DNA of 64,000 nucleotides from Synaphobranchus kaupii (GCA_029718625.1 CM056395.1:20734246-20798245); one strand, 5' to 3'; counted from the first letter of the stretch, positions 36,474 through 48,528 are shown. The notes: generated from the letters alone by a model not told the origin. Numbers and translations are program-made.

Positions 36474-36561
36474 CCACTGTTAGCTGTCCAGTCAGCTGAC
36501 CAAGGCCGTTCCTGGCGTTAACCGTCACGTTCCTGTCCGACTGCAGGACCAGAGGACTGTC
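36474..36561 (-). CDS. sgcz: Zeta-sarcoglycan exon, 88 nt
   Basis: Acceptor CGGTTCCAG/GACAGTCC, donor CAGTGG/GTGAGT. It starts in phase 0 and ends one base into a Gly codon completed by the exon at 24922-25044. It encodes DSPLVLQSDRNVTVNARNGL followed by GQLTGQLTV. SPLVLQS.RNVTVNARN..GQLTGQL is strongly conserved in sarcoglycans and includes the N-glycosylation sequon Asn-Val-Thr, consistent with a glycosylated extracellular segment close to the membrane. The acceptor's upstream side is a (CT)n/C-rich microsatellite. 88 nt is the expected exon size. Intact. Confidence 0.97.
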
Positions 36562-36818
36562 CTGGAACCGAGAGAGAGAGAGGGGGGGGGGGGGGGGTGA
36601 GATTGAGAAAGGGAGAGAGAGGGGAGGATAATAGGAAATGGGAGAAAATAGATGTGTGCGTGAGAGAGGGAGGAAGTGAATTACAGTGAGAGAGGGAGGA
36701 AGTGAATTACAGTGTGAATGAAGAGATGTAGAGAATGAAAGGGAAAGGAAGGATGAAAGCAAAGTAAAGAAAGGAGGAGGGGGAAAATCAAAAGGCAGCG
36801 GAGGAGAAAGGTGGGGCC

Positions 36819-36823
<5 letters not shown>

Positions 36824-36884
<61 letters not shown>
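36824..36884. repeat. (GA)n microsatellite
   Basis: About 30 GA units; other purine-rich imperfect GA sequence extends from 36570 to 36920. Confidence 0.95.
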
Positions 36885-36889
<5 letters not shown>

Positions 36890-37799
36890 AATAAGAAAGA
36901 GACGGAGAGAAGGTAAGAGAGGTGAGGGTGAGCAAATTCATTAAATTCAATATCACGGCAGCTTTTCAGACGTGTCACCTCTAATGCAGTGGCGGATGAT
37001 AGTCGCCATCCCCCTTGCCACTGCCCACGGCACCAGAGGAGGAGGGGGTCAGTGACATGTCCCATAACTGCACATCTCACATTACAGGGACAAATTGAGA
37101 GAAGACTCCCTGCGTTCGGGACATCGCAACGGCCTTCCCAGAGAAGCGACAGAAGGGAAAGCACAAATTTCCAGGTCAAGCCGTACGTCTCTCCGCGACT
37201 CCTTCCCTCATGTTGGAATTAGCTTAATTGCCATGACAAATACAATGTCTTGTATTGCCAAAGTGCATAAATAATGACATTGGCACAATCAATAATGAGA
37301 ATAATTGATAGCGATTACAACAGCAGGGGCTGGGTGCTTAGTAATTAGCAAATACCAATAAAGCAGCAATAATGATAAATGTAATAACTGTACTGACAAT
37401 AACAATTTAAACTGACTGTTCTTATGGTAGCGTGGTGCTATAGTTGCCTGGCTCACTGTTCCTGCAGCCAATGGCTCTGTGGACATCTCTCCCTCTGTAT
37501 GCGTTCCTCTCTCTCTCCCTCTGTATGCGTTCCTCTCTCTCTCCTTCCCTGTCTTTCTCTCTCCCTCTCTCAATTCAACTCAAAGTGTGTTATTGACAGG
37601 ACATGTTCAAATATACTGCCAACCTTTGCAGAAGCAAACGTCGCGTGCATTTTACTACAACACAGCACTGCTTAATATCATATTTTGAATCAATGTGCAC
37701 AAAAAACACCCGTAAAGAGTAAATAAAATTGACCAGGAATAAATAAGTGATATAAAATTTAATTGCTTCTGGCTGTTTTTACTGGTGGTTCATTGTGTT

Positions 37800-37900
<101 letters not shown>

Positions 37901-38198
37901 CACACCCCCTCTCCCTCCATCTCTATCTCACTATTGAGAAGAAAAGGAAAAAACAGCAGTTATAGGTCAATTACATGGGTTACATGGATTATAATTGTCA
38001 AAATAGGGGGGAAAGAACTGCCTTTTTTCCATCACGGCGGTGATGCGGGCGGGGCGAGGCACTGCTTCAGGTTGGGCAGCAGGGGGGCAGCAGGGGGGCA
38101 GAGATCAGGAGGAATCAGAGATGATGGCCGTTAAGTGTTTGACATTCAAAAAAAGGCGCTAACATGCCGCTCTGGGAGGACATGGTGAAAAGCACTTC

Positions 38199-38780
38199 GC
38201 CGGACGGGCGCCGCGCGTATAGAAAGCAGAGGGCTGTTGACCCGGCGGGAGATTAGCGCCGGACGGGCGGAGCGCGTATAGAAAGCAGAGGGCCGTTGAC
38301 CCGGCGGGAGATTAGCGCCGGACGGGCGCCGCGCGTATAGAAAGCAGAGGGCCGTTGACCCGGCGGGAGATTAGCGCCGGACGGGCGTCGCGCGTATAGA
38401 AAGCAGAGGGCCGTTGACCCGGCGGGAGATTAGCGCCGGACGGGCGCCGCGCGTATAGAAAGCAGAGGGCCGTTGACCCGGCGGGAGATTAGCGCCGGAC
38501 GGGCGCCGCGCGTATAGAAAGCAGAGGGCCGTTGACCCGGCGGGAGATTAGCGCCGGACGGGCGCCGCGCGTATAGAAAGCAGAGGGCCGTTGACCCGGC
38601 GGGAGATTAGCGCCGGACGGGCGCCGCGCGTATAGAAAGCAGAGGGCCGTTGACCCGGCGGGAGATTAGTGCCGGCCGGCGGAGCGCGTATAGAAAGCAG
38701 AGGGCCGTTGACCCGGCGGGAGATTAGCGCCGGCCGGCGGAGCGCGTATAGAAAGCAGAGGGCCGTTGACCCGGCGGGAG
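38199..38780. repeat. GC-rich minisatellite, ten 58-59 bp copies
   Basis: Unit contains GCCGGACGGGCGCCGCGCGT, then ATAGAAAGCAGAGGGCCGTT, then GACCCGGCGGGAGATTAGC. Eight units at a 59-bp spacing are followed by two of 58 bp with GCCGGCCGGCGGAGCGCG. Rich in CpG and internally self-complementary (CCGGCG with CGCCGG). The open frames across it (GPLTRREISAG, RRVNGPLLSIRA) are repeat artefacts. Confidence 0.95.
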
Positions 38781-39129
38781 ACCCAGGACGGCAGAGCGTG
38801 CGTTCTCTTTCTAACACTCGTTGGCGCTTTGTTTGCTTTCGCTTTCTAACTCAGGAAAATGTGCAATTGATTTCAAACTGCAATTAGATGAATTATACAA
38901 ACAGGCCCTGATGGCCTTTTAATAGGCCTCTTCTTCAGCCGTTTTTTTTTTCAACCATTAACACAACAATGAGTCCTAACGCACCAAAACAAGAGCACTT
39001 GGCACACATCAAAGCAACAGAAAAAGGCGGAAGCAAAACTCCAAACGCACGAGGAAAAGGGTACTGTTGCATTCCTTAAATCGCCCTCGCATTGGTGTCA
39101 GTGCCGGCGCGGCCCGCAGAAACGCTTTT

Positions 39130-40525
39130 TACAGTTTTTCACAATTGTTAACACACGTTTCTCAAAACAATAACGGCTTTCTCAAAACTGCACACACAAA
39201 ACTGAAAACCTCACACACAAAATGTTAAACCTGACACTCCCTTTGCAAGATGACTCTTTGCCATCAAATCTCTTAACTGTTCACAAAATGGAACTCGTGT
39301 TTTCATTTGGTACACACAGCCATATTTTCAAATGACACACACATACCATTCATTGAGTACACACAACTAAGCATTTGCTGCACACTACCAAGCATTTACA
39401 GCACACTGAAGTGCAAAATTGAAAACACAATCATAGAAATGGAACACACCATATGAATGACAATGACTCTGGAGAATGAGCCATTTCTCCTTTTGTAAAA
39501 TGTTTCAGTGTAGGCCTACTTTTTTCATAGTCAAACATAAAACAGCACACAAATATGCAGCAAAAACAAGTTTTATTTCGGTACACACAGAGACCAGTAC
39601 AGTACTGTAAACCCGGCCTGCTCAACCCCCCCCCCCCCCCCACTCCCCCTTCACAAAAATGAATTATGCATCACGCCTCCGGTTCCTGTCTGGCCAGAGG
39701 GCCTCATCCACATCACAGGCAATGTTCTCCCTGGCCAAGCAGCGTTGGAAGAAACGCCTCGAGTGGCGCATGAAGCCCTGACAGGCATCAACAGTCACGA
39801 CGCCACAAGCCTCCTCCATGGCCTGGAGCAGTGGGACCCGGCCCTGTGGGTTCCGTTCATATACCTTCCACCTCCAAGCTGAAAGAAACTCCTCAATGGG
39901 ATTCAGGAAAGGAGAATAAGGTGGAAGGTATAGAACGGGAAAATGTGGGTGGTCCTGGAACCACTCACGCACTTGAGCAGCCCGGTGGAAGCTCACATTG
40001 TCCCAGATGACGACGTGATCGATCCGCTGTGGGCCATCTATCTGGCCAGGTGGTACCAGCAGGTCATGCAGGCCATCCAGGAAGGCGAGGAGATGGGCAG
40101 TGTTCCTCCTCTTCCTCCTCCTCCTCTTACCCCTCTCCTTCTCTGGTTGTCTCTTCAAAGTTCTCCATTGTTCACCAAACAAAACAGAGGCTCAAGGCAC
40201 TTTTATGCTGCAGTCCTGATTGCAAATTGCTCTGAATGTTGAGACCTGAATGTTTAGAGATTTGAATATTTGTGTGTTGTAGGTTGATGCTTTGAGATTT
40301 TACTTGAGAAGTGTGTGCAACAACTGAACATTGTGTGTAGTGTTTTGACAACAAGGTGATGTGTAATTGACATCAGAGTGTAAAGAAGGAAAGTCAGAGT
40401 CTAATGCAGATAAGGGAGTGTGAAGTAGTGCCAAATTGGGTCGAGCGATTGGTACATGAAGTGAAGGTTGTGCAAATTGTGCCGAATTTTCGCTTTTTGT
40501 GTGTTAACAATTGTTAAAAACTGTA
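39130..40525 (-). mobile_element. IS630/Tc1-like DNA transposon, deleted copy
   Basis: Inverted ends TACAGTTTTTCACAATTGTT at the left and, inverted, TACAGTTTTTAACAATTGTT at the right, flanked by TA-compatible sequence. Length about 1.4 kb. It contains a minus-strand transposase fragment (39664-40182). The N-terminal half of the transposase is absent, so this copy is non-autonomous. Confidence 0.88.
39664..40182 (-). pseudogene. Transposase, C-terminal part with DDE motifs
   Basis: A continuous 172-codon frame starting MFGEQW. HVVIWDNVSFHRAAQVREWF carries the second catalytic Asp and VLYLPPYSPFLNPIEEFLSA the final Glu; the usual reading puts 35 residues between Asp and the first Glu of PIEE. 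WRWKVYERNP follows, then the C-terminal LARENIACDVDEALWPD. This is the typical IS630/Tc1 superfamily DDE_3 fold. The first catalytic Asp and the DNA-binding helix-turn-helix domains are missing, since only about 320 bp remain between the frame and the terminal repeat. A Lys/Arg-rich stretch (KERGKRRRRKRR) near residues 15-26 could be a linker or nuclear signal. Absence of internal stops suggests a fairly young copy. Confidence 0.85.
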
Positions 40526-40774
40526 ATACATCGCGTTCATGTGGCAGACGCTCTAATCCGGAGTGACTTACAATGACGGAGAACACAAGTGCACCCTGGT
40601 CTTACGTTTCACGTCGGCACAAAAAAAAAGTCATCAATCTCATTCGCTGCGTAACTTTTGTCCGATGGAGCAACGCGCTAATCCCGACACAGCGGCCGCC
40701 ATTCAGTCAACCGCTAACTATGGCTAACAATTAAATGCGAAAAAAAAAAAATGTTTATTCCCTTCACAAACAGT

Positions 40775-41005
40775 CTGGGCCCCGTTTCCCAAAAGGATCT
40801 TAGATAAAGATCTTAGGATTTTTTGTTTTTATATTACTTTCATTGCTTATTTGTTTTTTATCATTTGTTTTATCTTCCTCTGTTTTTATCATTTGTTTTA
40901 TGTCAGGAAACTGTAATCATTTTAATCATAAAATGAATAAAGCACACAAACACAAAACACTCTAAGATGATCTTAACTCTAAGATGCTTCTGGGAAACGG
41001 GGCCC
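40775..41005. mobile_element. MITE with GGGCCCCGTTTCCCA inverted ends
   Basis: Left end CTGGGCCCCGTTTCCCAAAA and right end TTCTGGGAAACGGGGCCC are inverse complements; inside, GATCTTAG motifs also mirror each other (AAGATCTTAGG near 40808 and CTAAGATGATCTTA near 40962). A common type of short teleost DNA element. Confidence 0.75.
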
Positions 41006-41334
41006 TGGTGAGTTCGGCAATCGCTGCAACTAACGGCCAACTGAGTTTGTGAAGAAAAAGTGTGTTTAGAACACTTGGGTTTACTTTTTTTCCTTTCCAG
41101 AGAGGTGAACACAAAATGTTCAGGGAATGAGGGAATAAATTGTGAGTGTGGCGCTGTGCTTTCTTGCCAAGTGTACCCAGCGCATTGGCAAAAGGTGCAG
41201 GGGCATTGATAAGGGCGTGCTTGAGTCTAGAAGCCCAGGACCTCAAGTGAGGTCGTTCCACTCCCTCATGTCCATGGTGAGCACAGAGCCACTTTCCACA
41301 GTTCTTTTTCTCTCTCTCTCTTTCTAGCTCGTTC

Positions 41335-41465
41335 TCTCTCCCTCTCCTCTTTCACTCGTCCGAACCGCCGCCGTTCAAAGCGCGCTGCGCGCACGGCCGT
41401 CCCTGCGGACGCCGTCTCACATCGCCTCTCCTCGCCTCTCCTCGGCGGCTTTGTTCTGATCTCAA
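41335..41465. other. CpG-rich patch
   Basis: Dense CG dinucleotides (CCGAACCGCCGCCGTTC, GCGCGCTGCGCGCACGGCCG) in otherwise ordinary intron. No exon or promoter motif identified. Confidence 0.4.
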
Positions 41466-42410
41466 GGCCCCATTCGAGACACAAAGTCTTTGTTTTTGTT
41501 CGCCAAGGTCAAGTGCAGACCAAAGAATAAACCACTGAAGCACCAAGGCAGGTGGGAGGGGGATGTTTCCCTTCCAGACACGCTTTTAAACCTCAGTCCA
41601 TCAGTAATCTCTGTTGCATCTCTGCGACGTTATGTGATGCATAGCTGACAATGAACTTGTTCTTTCTTCAGTGGTGTATTACATCAATTATAAATGAGGC
41701 TGGGTAAAGTCACAGAGCAGTCATGGCAAAGTTGTTGAAAACCACAGAAAACTGGAAAAAAGCAGCAGAAATCACAGACTGTTTAAAAAAAATTAAAAAA
41801 TACATGTATTTAATAAATTAATGAATAGATCACATGTATTTAATAAATGAATTAATAAATAACATACAGAACTGTAACTGTATCAAGTTCTTGACCTTTT
41901 AAAAAAAATCAGCAGGCAGTTGCCGCTCAGAAAAAATACAAGTAAAATGCTTTTGCATGTTGCATTTAATCGCTTGGGTCTAACGTTGTTAGAAACAGAG
42001 CATGCTCAGACTGCATGACTAAAATAATAAAACATTGTTACCGTGTGTCCATTTTTATTTCTTTAAAGTTTGTTTCAGATGCTGTAGATTGCGAGGTTTG
42101 AGTCTTTGATGGAGCGGCTCTTGTCACCGACGACGTTACTGTAATGAAGGAAGGAGCGCTGAGCATCGACAGCTGACAGGGGCCGTTAAACATCTGATTG
42201 CGACGACTGACAAGGACGTCGAATCTTGAGTCTCCCAGCATTTGGCAATGCGGTTAAAATTCTTAGGCCTATACAAATCACACTGTAGGCTTCGTTAAGA
42301 TTGACAGTTACCATCCGAAACTGCCAAAAATCACAGAAAGCACTAAAAACGGGGGAAATCAGAGAAATGGAAAAAAAAATGGAAAAAAGTCACAGAACTG
42401 CCAAACAAAA

Positions 42411-42955
42411 TACACTGCCTGGCCAAAAAAAAGTCGCACACTCTAATATTTCATTGGACTGCCTTTAGCTTTGATTACGGCGCACATTCATCGTGGCATT
42501 GTTTTGACAATCTTATGCAACATCACAACATTTATTTCCATCCAGAGTTGCATTAATTTTTGGGCGAGATCTTGTATTGACGACGGGAGAGTCGAACCAC
42601 ATCCCAAAGACTTTTCTCCAGCACATCCCAAAGACTTTCAATGGGGTTAAGGTCAGGACTTTGGTGGCCAATTCATGTGTGAAAATGATTCCTCATGCTC
42701 CCTGAACCACTCTTTCACAATTTGAGCCCGATGAATCTTGGCCCGTCCTGGAATATGCCCATGGATGGGATAACCTGGTCATTCAGTACATTCAGGTACT
42801 CAGCTGACTTCATTTTATTGCTGCATAACGTTGCTGAGCCTAGACCTGACCAATTGAAGCAACCCCAGATCATAACACTGCCTCCAGAGACTTGTACAGG
42901 GGGCACTATGCATGGCGGGTGCAACGGCGACTTTTTTTTTTGACCAGGCAGTGTA
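42411..42955 (-). mobile_element. Tc1-like element, internally deleted (copy 1)
   Basis: Ends TACACTGCCTGGCCAAAAAA and, inverted, TACACTGCCTGGTCAAAAAA; 545 bp. The minus strand carries a broken Tc1 transposase C-terminal half: [37 protein letters not shown] and, after frame breaks, [10 protein letters not shown]. It lacks the N-terminal half. A sister copy lies 1.6 kb away at 44600-45136. Confidence 0.88.
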
Positions 42956-44599
42956 TAAATAATCATGGAATCTGTGACACCCACAACAGAGACCCAGCCA
43001 TAATAAAGCATGGATGAGAAAGTCAATATAATAGGCCATGCTTTTCGAATAATGACGGGCTAAAGTGGCATCCTTTTTCCTGCATAGCATATGTATTGAT
43101 CGATGACGCTCAGCAGCCGACCACATCCACTTGCAGAGAGTCCACAGGATCTGGCACAATCGCCCTGAAATGAAGCCATGAACAGTCTCAAGGAATGTTC
43201 AAGAACGTCCCTTAAAAATATAACAGAATTTAAAAGTTACTTGCGACTCCTCTTGCAGTCAGACCAGTCATAATTAGAGGACACCAGGACTGTCCAGCAT
43301 TTTTATACATGACCCAATGCATGCTGGGATGTCATTTGCTTAATTAATGCATGTGCTTTATTGGTAAATGGCTTCTATGCTAACAACCTCAGAACCAAGA
43401 ACTGAGTATTTAAGAGGAGCATCAACCCAAGCCTATTGTAGTTTTGACCACTTGAGTAAATAACAGCGATTGAGTGAGCGTTGGAGAGCAACGCTGCATT
43501 CACCAGCCTATCACAGGGCAGAAACCCGCAGCTCGTTTCTCTTAACGCCGACGGCAGAGAGGCAGTGGGCTCCACGCCGGCAGGTCATTGGCACGGTTCA
43601 GCGGAAGACTAAACGCACGGCGTTCTGCGTGAGGGCAGATGTGATTGACGGAGCCAGGCAGACTTCAGCCACTCCCTCTGGGACACACAGACGGTGGATA
43701 TCTGGCAGATGTGGCCCGGGCGAGTCTTCGTCAAATCGGTCACGTCTAATGAAGCGCAAGTTACCCTCGCCTTCCAGCTCCCTTTTTTTTTTTTAATCAA
43801 TGCTTCATTTGGGTTTGATGGAGGGGAAAAAATAGCGAAATGAAACGTGCGGCTGACCTGTTTTTCCCCCCTGATTTCCCTCGCTTAATATGCTTGTGTT
43901 CGGCAAATTAAAATAATAATCAGAGAAAAGTGATGTTGATCAAGCACAGCCTCGCCGCATTTGCACTTCAGCACCTGCTATTCATTACGCCCCGTTTCAT
44001 TCTCTCCTCTCCTACATTCTCTCTACCTGCTGTGTTTATTAAACCACGCAAAAAACCTTTAATAAGCCACACCTGCTTGCCCCTAATTTTAGAACAGCAG
44101 ATATCTCCAGTGACATTTCAAATGTGCACCAATGCGAAGTTTCCCGGCGCTCGCATCCGTTCCGATGAATCCCTTTATTTTCCACTTATGATGTGGTGCA
44201 ATATTGTTTAGTTTACAATCACAATGAAGCTGGAGAAGGTTGATTGGAGCGCGGGGTTTCACGCCAAGCTCCCTTCGCAGGCCTCTGAATGCTCGCGCAT
44301 GCATTTAATGCATCCATAAACCAGCAGTCTGAAGTACTCTGCGGTCTGAATTGTAATGAGCTGAACCAAATACACAAACGGGATTTATTTATGATATTGC
44401 AGAAAGCATTTACGGTATTACAGACGGCAGCATTAAAATGCTGATGCGTTAATGTTTTTTTTTCGGTTCTTCAATAAGACAGCCTCCACATGAATGCATG
44501 CTGCAAAGTGATTCAGCATATTAGGTGACATCAATAATTATTCAATCAATCATGTTGGATCTGGCTTATTTTTAACGTAATATGCAATATAAAGTAATA

Positions 44600-45136
44600 T
44601 ACACTGCCTGGCCAAAAAAAAAGCACACTCTAATATTTCGCTGGACCGCCTTTAGCTTTGATTATGGCGCGCATTCGTCGTGGCATTGTTTCAACAACCT
44701 TATCCAACGTCACAACATTTATTTCCGTCCAGAGTTGCAGTAATTTTTGGCCGAGACCTTGTATTGACGACGGGAGAGTCGAACCACCCCGTAAAGTCTT
44801 CTCCAGCACATCCCAAAGACTTTGAAAGGGGTTAAGGTCAGGACTCTGGTGGTCAATTCATGTGTGAAAATGATTCCTCATGCTCCCTGAACCACTCGAT
44901 GAGCCCAATGCATCTTGGAATTGTCGTCCTGGAATATGCCCATTGATGGGATAATCTAGTCATTCAGTACATGCGGGTACTCAGCTGACTTCATTTTATT
45001 GCTGCATAATGTTGCTGAGCCTAGACCTGACCAATTGAAGCAGCCCCAGATCATAACACTGCCTCCAGAGGCTTGTACAGTGGGCACTATGCATGACGGG
45101 TGCAACGGCGACTTTTTTTTTTGGCCAGGCAGTGTA
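44600..45136 (-). mobile_element. Tc1-like element, internally deleted (copy 2)
   Basis: Ends TACACTGCCTGGCCAAAAAA and the inverse complement; 537 bp. The interior is collinear with 42411-42955 with scattered substitutions and small indels, and has the same orientation and the same missing N-terminal half. Followed by an AT-rich (A)n(TA)n stretch to 45213. Confidence 0.88.
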
Positions 45137-45173
45137 TATATAATTTTTTTTAAAATTAAAATAAATTAAAAAA

Positions 45174-45209
<36 letters not shown>

Positions 45210-45292
45210 TATAATCATACTGACTGCGCCCGGTGTTTGAATTCGTATTTACCTTTTAGGGTTGTTTTTAACGCACTTGTTTCAGGTTGGAA

Positions 45293-45365
45293 AATGCACT
45301 AATGTACGTCGCTCTGGATAAGAGCGTCTGCCAAATGTCTAAAATGTAAAATGTAAATGTAAATA
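45293..45365 (+). mobile_element. SINE/LINE 3' tail fragment
   Basis: TACGTCGCTCTGGATAAGAG then CGTCTGCCAAATG and TAAAATGTAAATG repeats: only the 3' tail of the V-SINE/UnaL2-like family. Similar tail scraps occur at about 40536-40575 (minus) and 49577-49605 (plus). Confidence 0.75.
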
Positions 45366-47019
45366 TATACTGTTTGTCAATACCAGCTCATAAGGAGCAA
45401 CTGTTAAGCAATCTTTGAATGTTTTATATATTTGAATGAGGAACACCATTAGAACGCAGGATTTACTTTGGAGATTAATAAGCAGGGGACTGCAGATTGC
45501 CACTTATCTGTATTTGAACATCACTCCCTCAATGAATGTGAATGTTGAAGAAAAAAAAGAGAGAGAGGTAGTCACAGAGACTTAAGAGCAGCTGCGTTTC
45601 CTGGGTGTCTTTGGTGGACCCCGTCAAGATCACAGTGGCTGACACTATCGCAGCCGTTTATCAGAAAGATACTCTTGAGCGTTCCCCAAACTCATGGCTC
45701 CAAACCTATCTGCACTAGTCCTCGACTCAGACACCATTACTGCCTTCCCTAGATCTCTTCCCTCAAGTGAGCCATTTTGTGACGAAATTTGCGACGTGCG
45801 ACAGGTGAACTTAAAGGGCGGACAGACAAGGAACAAACCAAAATGGAACTGAAAAGCCCTCAACCTATATAGGAAGTGCAACCCCATAGAGTTCAAATGT
45901 GACCGCCCACTTTTTCAGTGTGGAGCATTGCATTATGGGATTCCCTTCTTGCTCATCTTATAACCTTGGTGGAAAGGTGGATATAAACAAGGGAGTGAGG
46001 GAATATAATTACTCCCTCCCCTTTCTTAAATTGGAACTGAATCCCACTTGGTGTGGCTGTCATATTCCATCCTGACGTTTTGGGGATTCCGCCCTCGAAG
46101 CAATGGAACGACAGGAAGTAAGCATATAATTCGGATCCAAATGCAGCCACTATCTCTACAGTGTCTGGAATGGGAAGTCACAGGTCATGAGATTGGCTTC
46201 TGCTAAAAATCCTACAATCCGATTTAGTTTTAGTACCAAAAATAAAACTAGAGAAATAGGTAAACATAATACATTTAAAAAATATATAATTTTCTTTGTT
46301 TTATTTCTAGTGCGAAAGGGGGAGCTGGTTTGTACATACTGTTACTCTAGGCCTACTTTGCAGCTTAAATAAACCCCTAGGTGCCTGTGAATGTATAAAC
46401 ATAGATTAAATGATCAGATAAAGCTACGGTATACAGTATAACATGTAATGCGTTAAGATTTGGAGTAGGAAATGTAGAACTGGCGCGGCTCAGAACAATA
46501 AAACCCCAATTTCAGGAAGAAGAGCCGGCGAGTCTGAAATAAAATATGTGACAAAGTTTCAATTTGCTGCGTGTACTGTTCTCCTTTTTCTGATTCTCCC
46601 AGGTGACAGTCATTATTTGCTACTTGAAATCCACTGCCAAGAAAATATCAGCTGTACATTTGGCAGCAAGAGATAAATGGTAGCTGGTATCGTTTGAAAC
46701 AAATGTGATCACGTACAAAGACTACCCTGTTCTTGTCCCAAAACTTCAGAAAATAATGCACTAAACCTATCTAGGAAAGTCTGAATAAAACACTGAATAA
46801 CAACCCTAGACTTACATGCAATCTACGGCACTTGAAAGACGGGTATGTAAACCACTGGAACTAGATTGGAGGTATTCAATCTAACAGCCATTTCTGCTTC
46901 TTAGGCAGATAGTCAGTCAGACAGCTACTGCCACTTTGTCCCTGACAAACGTCACGAATGACACACCTGCACATATTTCATTATCCAGAATCAGCGTTTC
47001 GCTTAATTTCAGAGTACGA

Positions 47020-47365
47020 AACTGCACGAAAGTCCCAGCCGATTACCAGAAGCCGAACAAGTGTCGTCTCCTACCCGAGACCGAAAGCTACGCAGGGCTG
47101 TGATTGGCTATTACCTGGACGGGAGGACTCCCGGGACACCCGGGTTGCTGATGGCGTGGGTGGGTCAGTAGGTGAAAGTCTTCCTTCTGAAGCGAACCGA
47201 AAACCCCCAGTGCCCCAGTGATGGGGACAGTGTTCAGAGACGGTGTCCTTCAGATGAGACACCACGGTCATTAAAGATTCCGTAGCACTTACTGCAAAGA
47301 GCCGGGGCTTCCCCAGAGTCCTGGCCAAATCCTGCCTGCCATTCATCAACTATGCAGGGGTAGCT
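47020..47365 (+). mobile_element. 5S rRNA-derived SINE (SINE3-type)
   Basis: The 5' part resembles 5S rRNA: CGAAAGCTACGCAGGG (47082-47097) for 5S GGAAGCTAAGCAGGG, then CCTGGACGGGAGGACTCCCG for the TTGGATGGGAGACCGCC region, then ACACCCGGGTTGCTG for ATACCGGGTGCTG. That covers the internal 5S promoter. The 3' part has CAGATGAGACACCACGGTCA, TTAAAGATTCCGTAGCACTT and AAAGAGCCGGGGC, a body typical of teleost 5S-derived SINEs. The left boundary is estimated. An old, diverged copy. Confidence 0.72.
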
Positions 47366-47561
47366 GAGGTGAGCCTCCCCCTTTACTGTAAAGCAGGTGG
47401 AAATCCTGACATTAATGCTGCCAAATATTCTTCTTCGTGTTCTTTTTATTATTAGACATACTTTGCAGTGAACTGCTGAATAGTAGAATACTGGGGAAAT
47501 GATATTCATGTAAAAACAGTGAAGATACAGAGTTCTTATAAGCAATGGTTTTTGGAGCTCC

Positions 47562-47666
47562 TCCCCTTATGGAAAGGTAATATACTGCAGTATATTTTAA
47601 ATATATTGTGACGATAATTGTGAAATATTTACAATATACTACAGTGTATTCTTTTTCCATAAGGAC
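47562..47666. mobile_element. Short palindromic MITE
   Basis: TCCCCTTATGGAAAGGTAAT at the left mirrors TATTCTTTTTCCATAAGGA at the right; TATACTGCAGTATATT and AATATACTACAGTGTATT pair inside. About 105 bp, AT-rich centre. Confidence 0.65.
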
Positions 47667-48259
47667 TGTAATGTGAACAAAGTCGAACACAAAGATTGAG
47701 CAATGCCACAGACGCTGGGACACTCAGTAGACTCAGTACTCAGTAGACCAATGATGGGGCCCTCATACACAGTATACGCAGTAAAGGACATTGACGTTCA
47801 TACGTTTTTATCAAGTTTTCCATAGATGCAGAAAAAACAGAGAAATATATCACACATTTAGACATTGATTTGTTGTTCCTATCCAAACACCATATATATT
47901 GCACTATATCCTCACAATTTAAAAAAAGTTCATTAGACAAGTTTTTATTTTTTAATTGTGTGGTTATTTTCACAACATCATGACTTGGCAGTCACTCTAA
48001 TTATGAAAAGATTTTTGCAAGAAATAGAAAATTGTGCATACTGTACTACACTGTACTGATGCAGTATTAGACTGACTGTAGACCTAAGCTTCAGATCTGT
48101 CTGGGCTTACTGAAATCCCTGCCTGGATAGCAGTATGTATTGTCAGGAGTAGTGCAGCAACTGTTGCTATGCAATACTGGTGTACCTGTTAATATGTATA
48201 AGACACGTGTAACGACCAACCAATGGCAGGTGCTCTGCTTGTCTCCTTGGTGATACTGA

Positions 48260-48286
48260 CCCCCCCCCCCCCCCCCCCCCCCCCCC
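48260..48286. repeat. 27-bp C run
   Basis: Uninterrupted C homopolymer; a comparable G run occurs at 56398-56421. Lengths may be assembly-uncertain. Confidence 0.9.
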
Positions 48287-48528
48287 AAACAGACACACAC
48301 ACTTGATCAATAATATATGTTGGTTGCTTCCAGTTCTCTCAGTAGATCTAGACAGCATCAAATTATGTACAGTACTTCTGGAAACTCAGAGGGAATGAGC
48401 GGTAAACTCAGGCTCTCAGTATCTGAGGAGTACTAATTCCCCGTTAGCTTTCTTCTCATCCCAGAAATCCATACTTGTTTTTCCGGGGACTGCAGTACCC
48501 CCCAGTCTACCCCCCAATTTCTCTGTGA

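Noticed and set aside
38548..38887. Open frames in the 59-bp repeat (RRVNGPLLSIRA type)
   Set aside because: Artefact of the GC-rich minisatellite, with no independent coding evidence.
42815..43159. Open frame extending beyond the Tc1-like copy to 43159
   Set aside because: Only the part inside 42411-42955 resembles transposase; the extension has no similarity that I can recognise.
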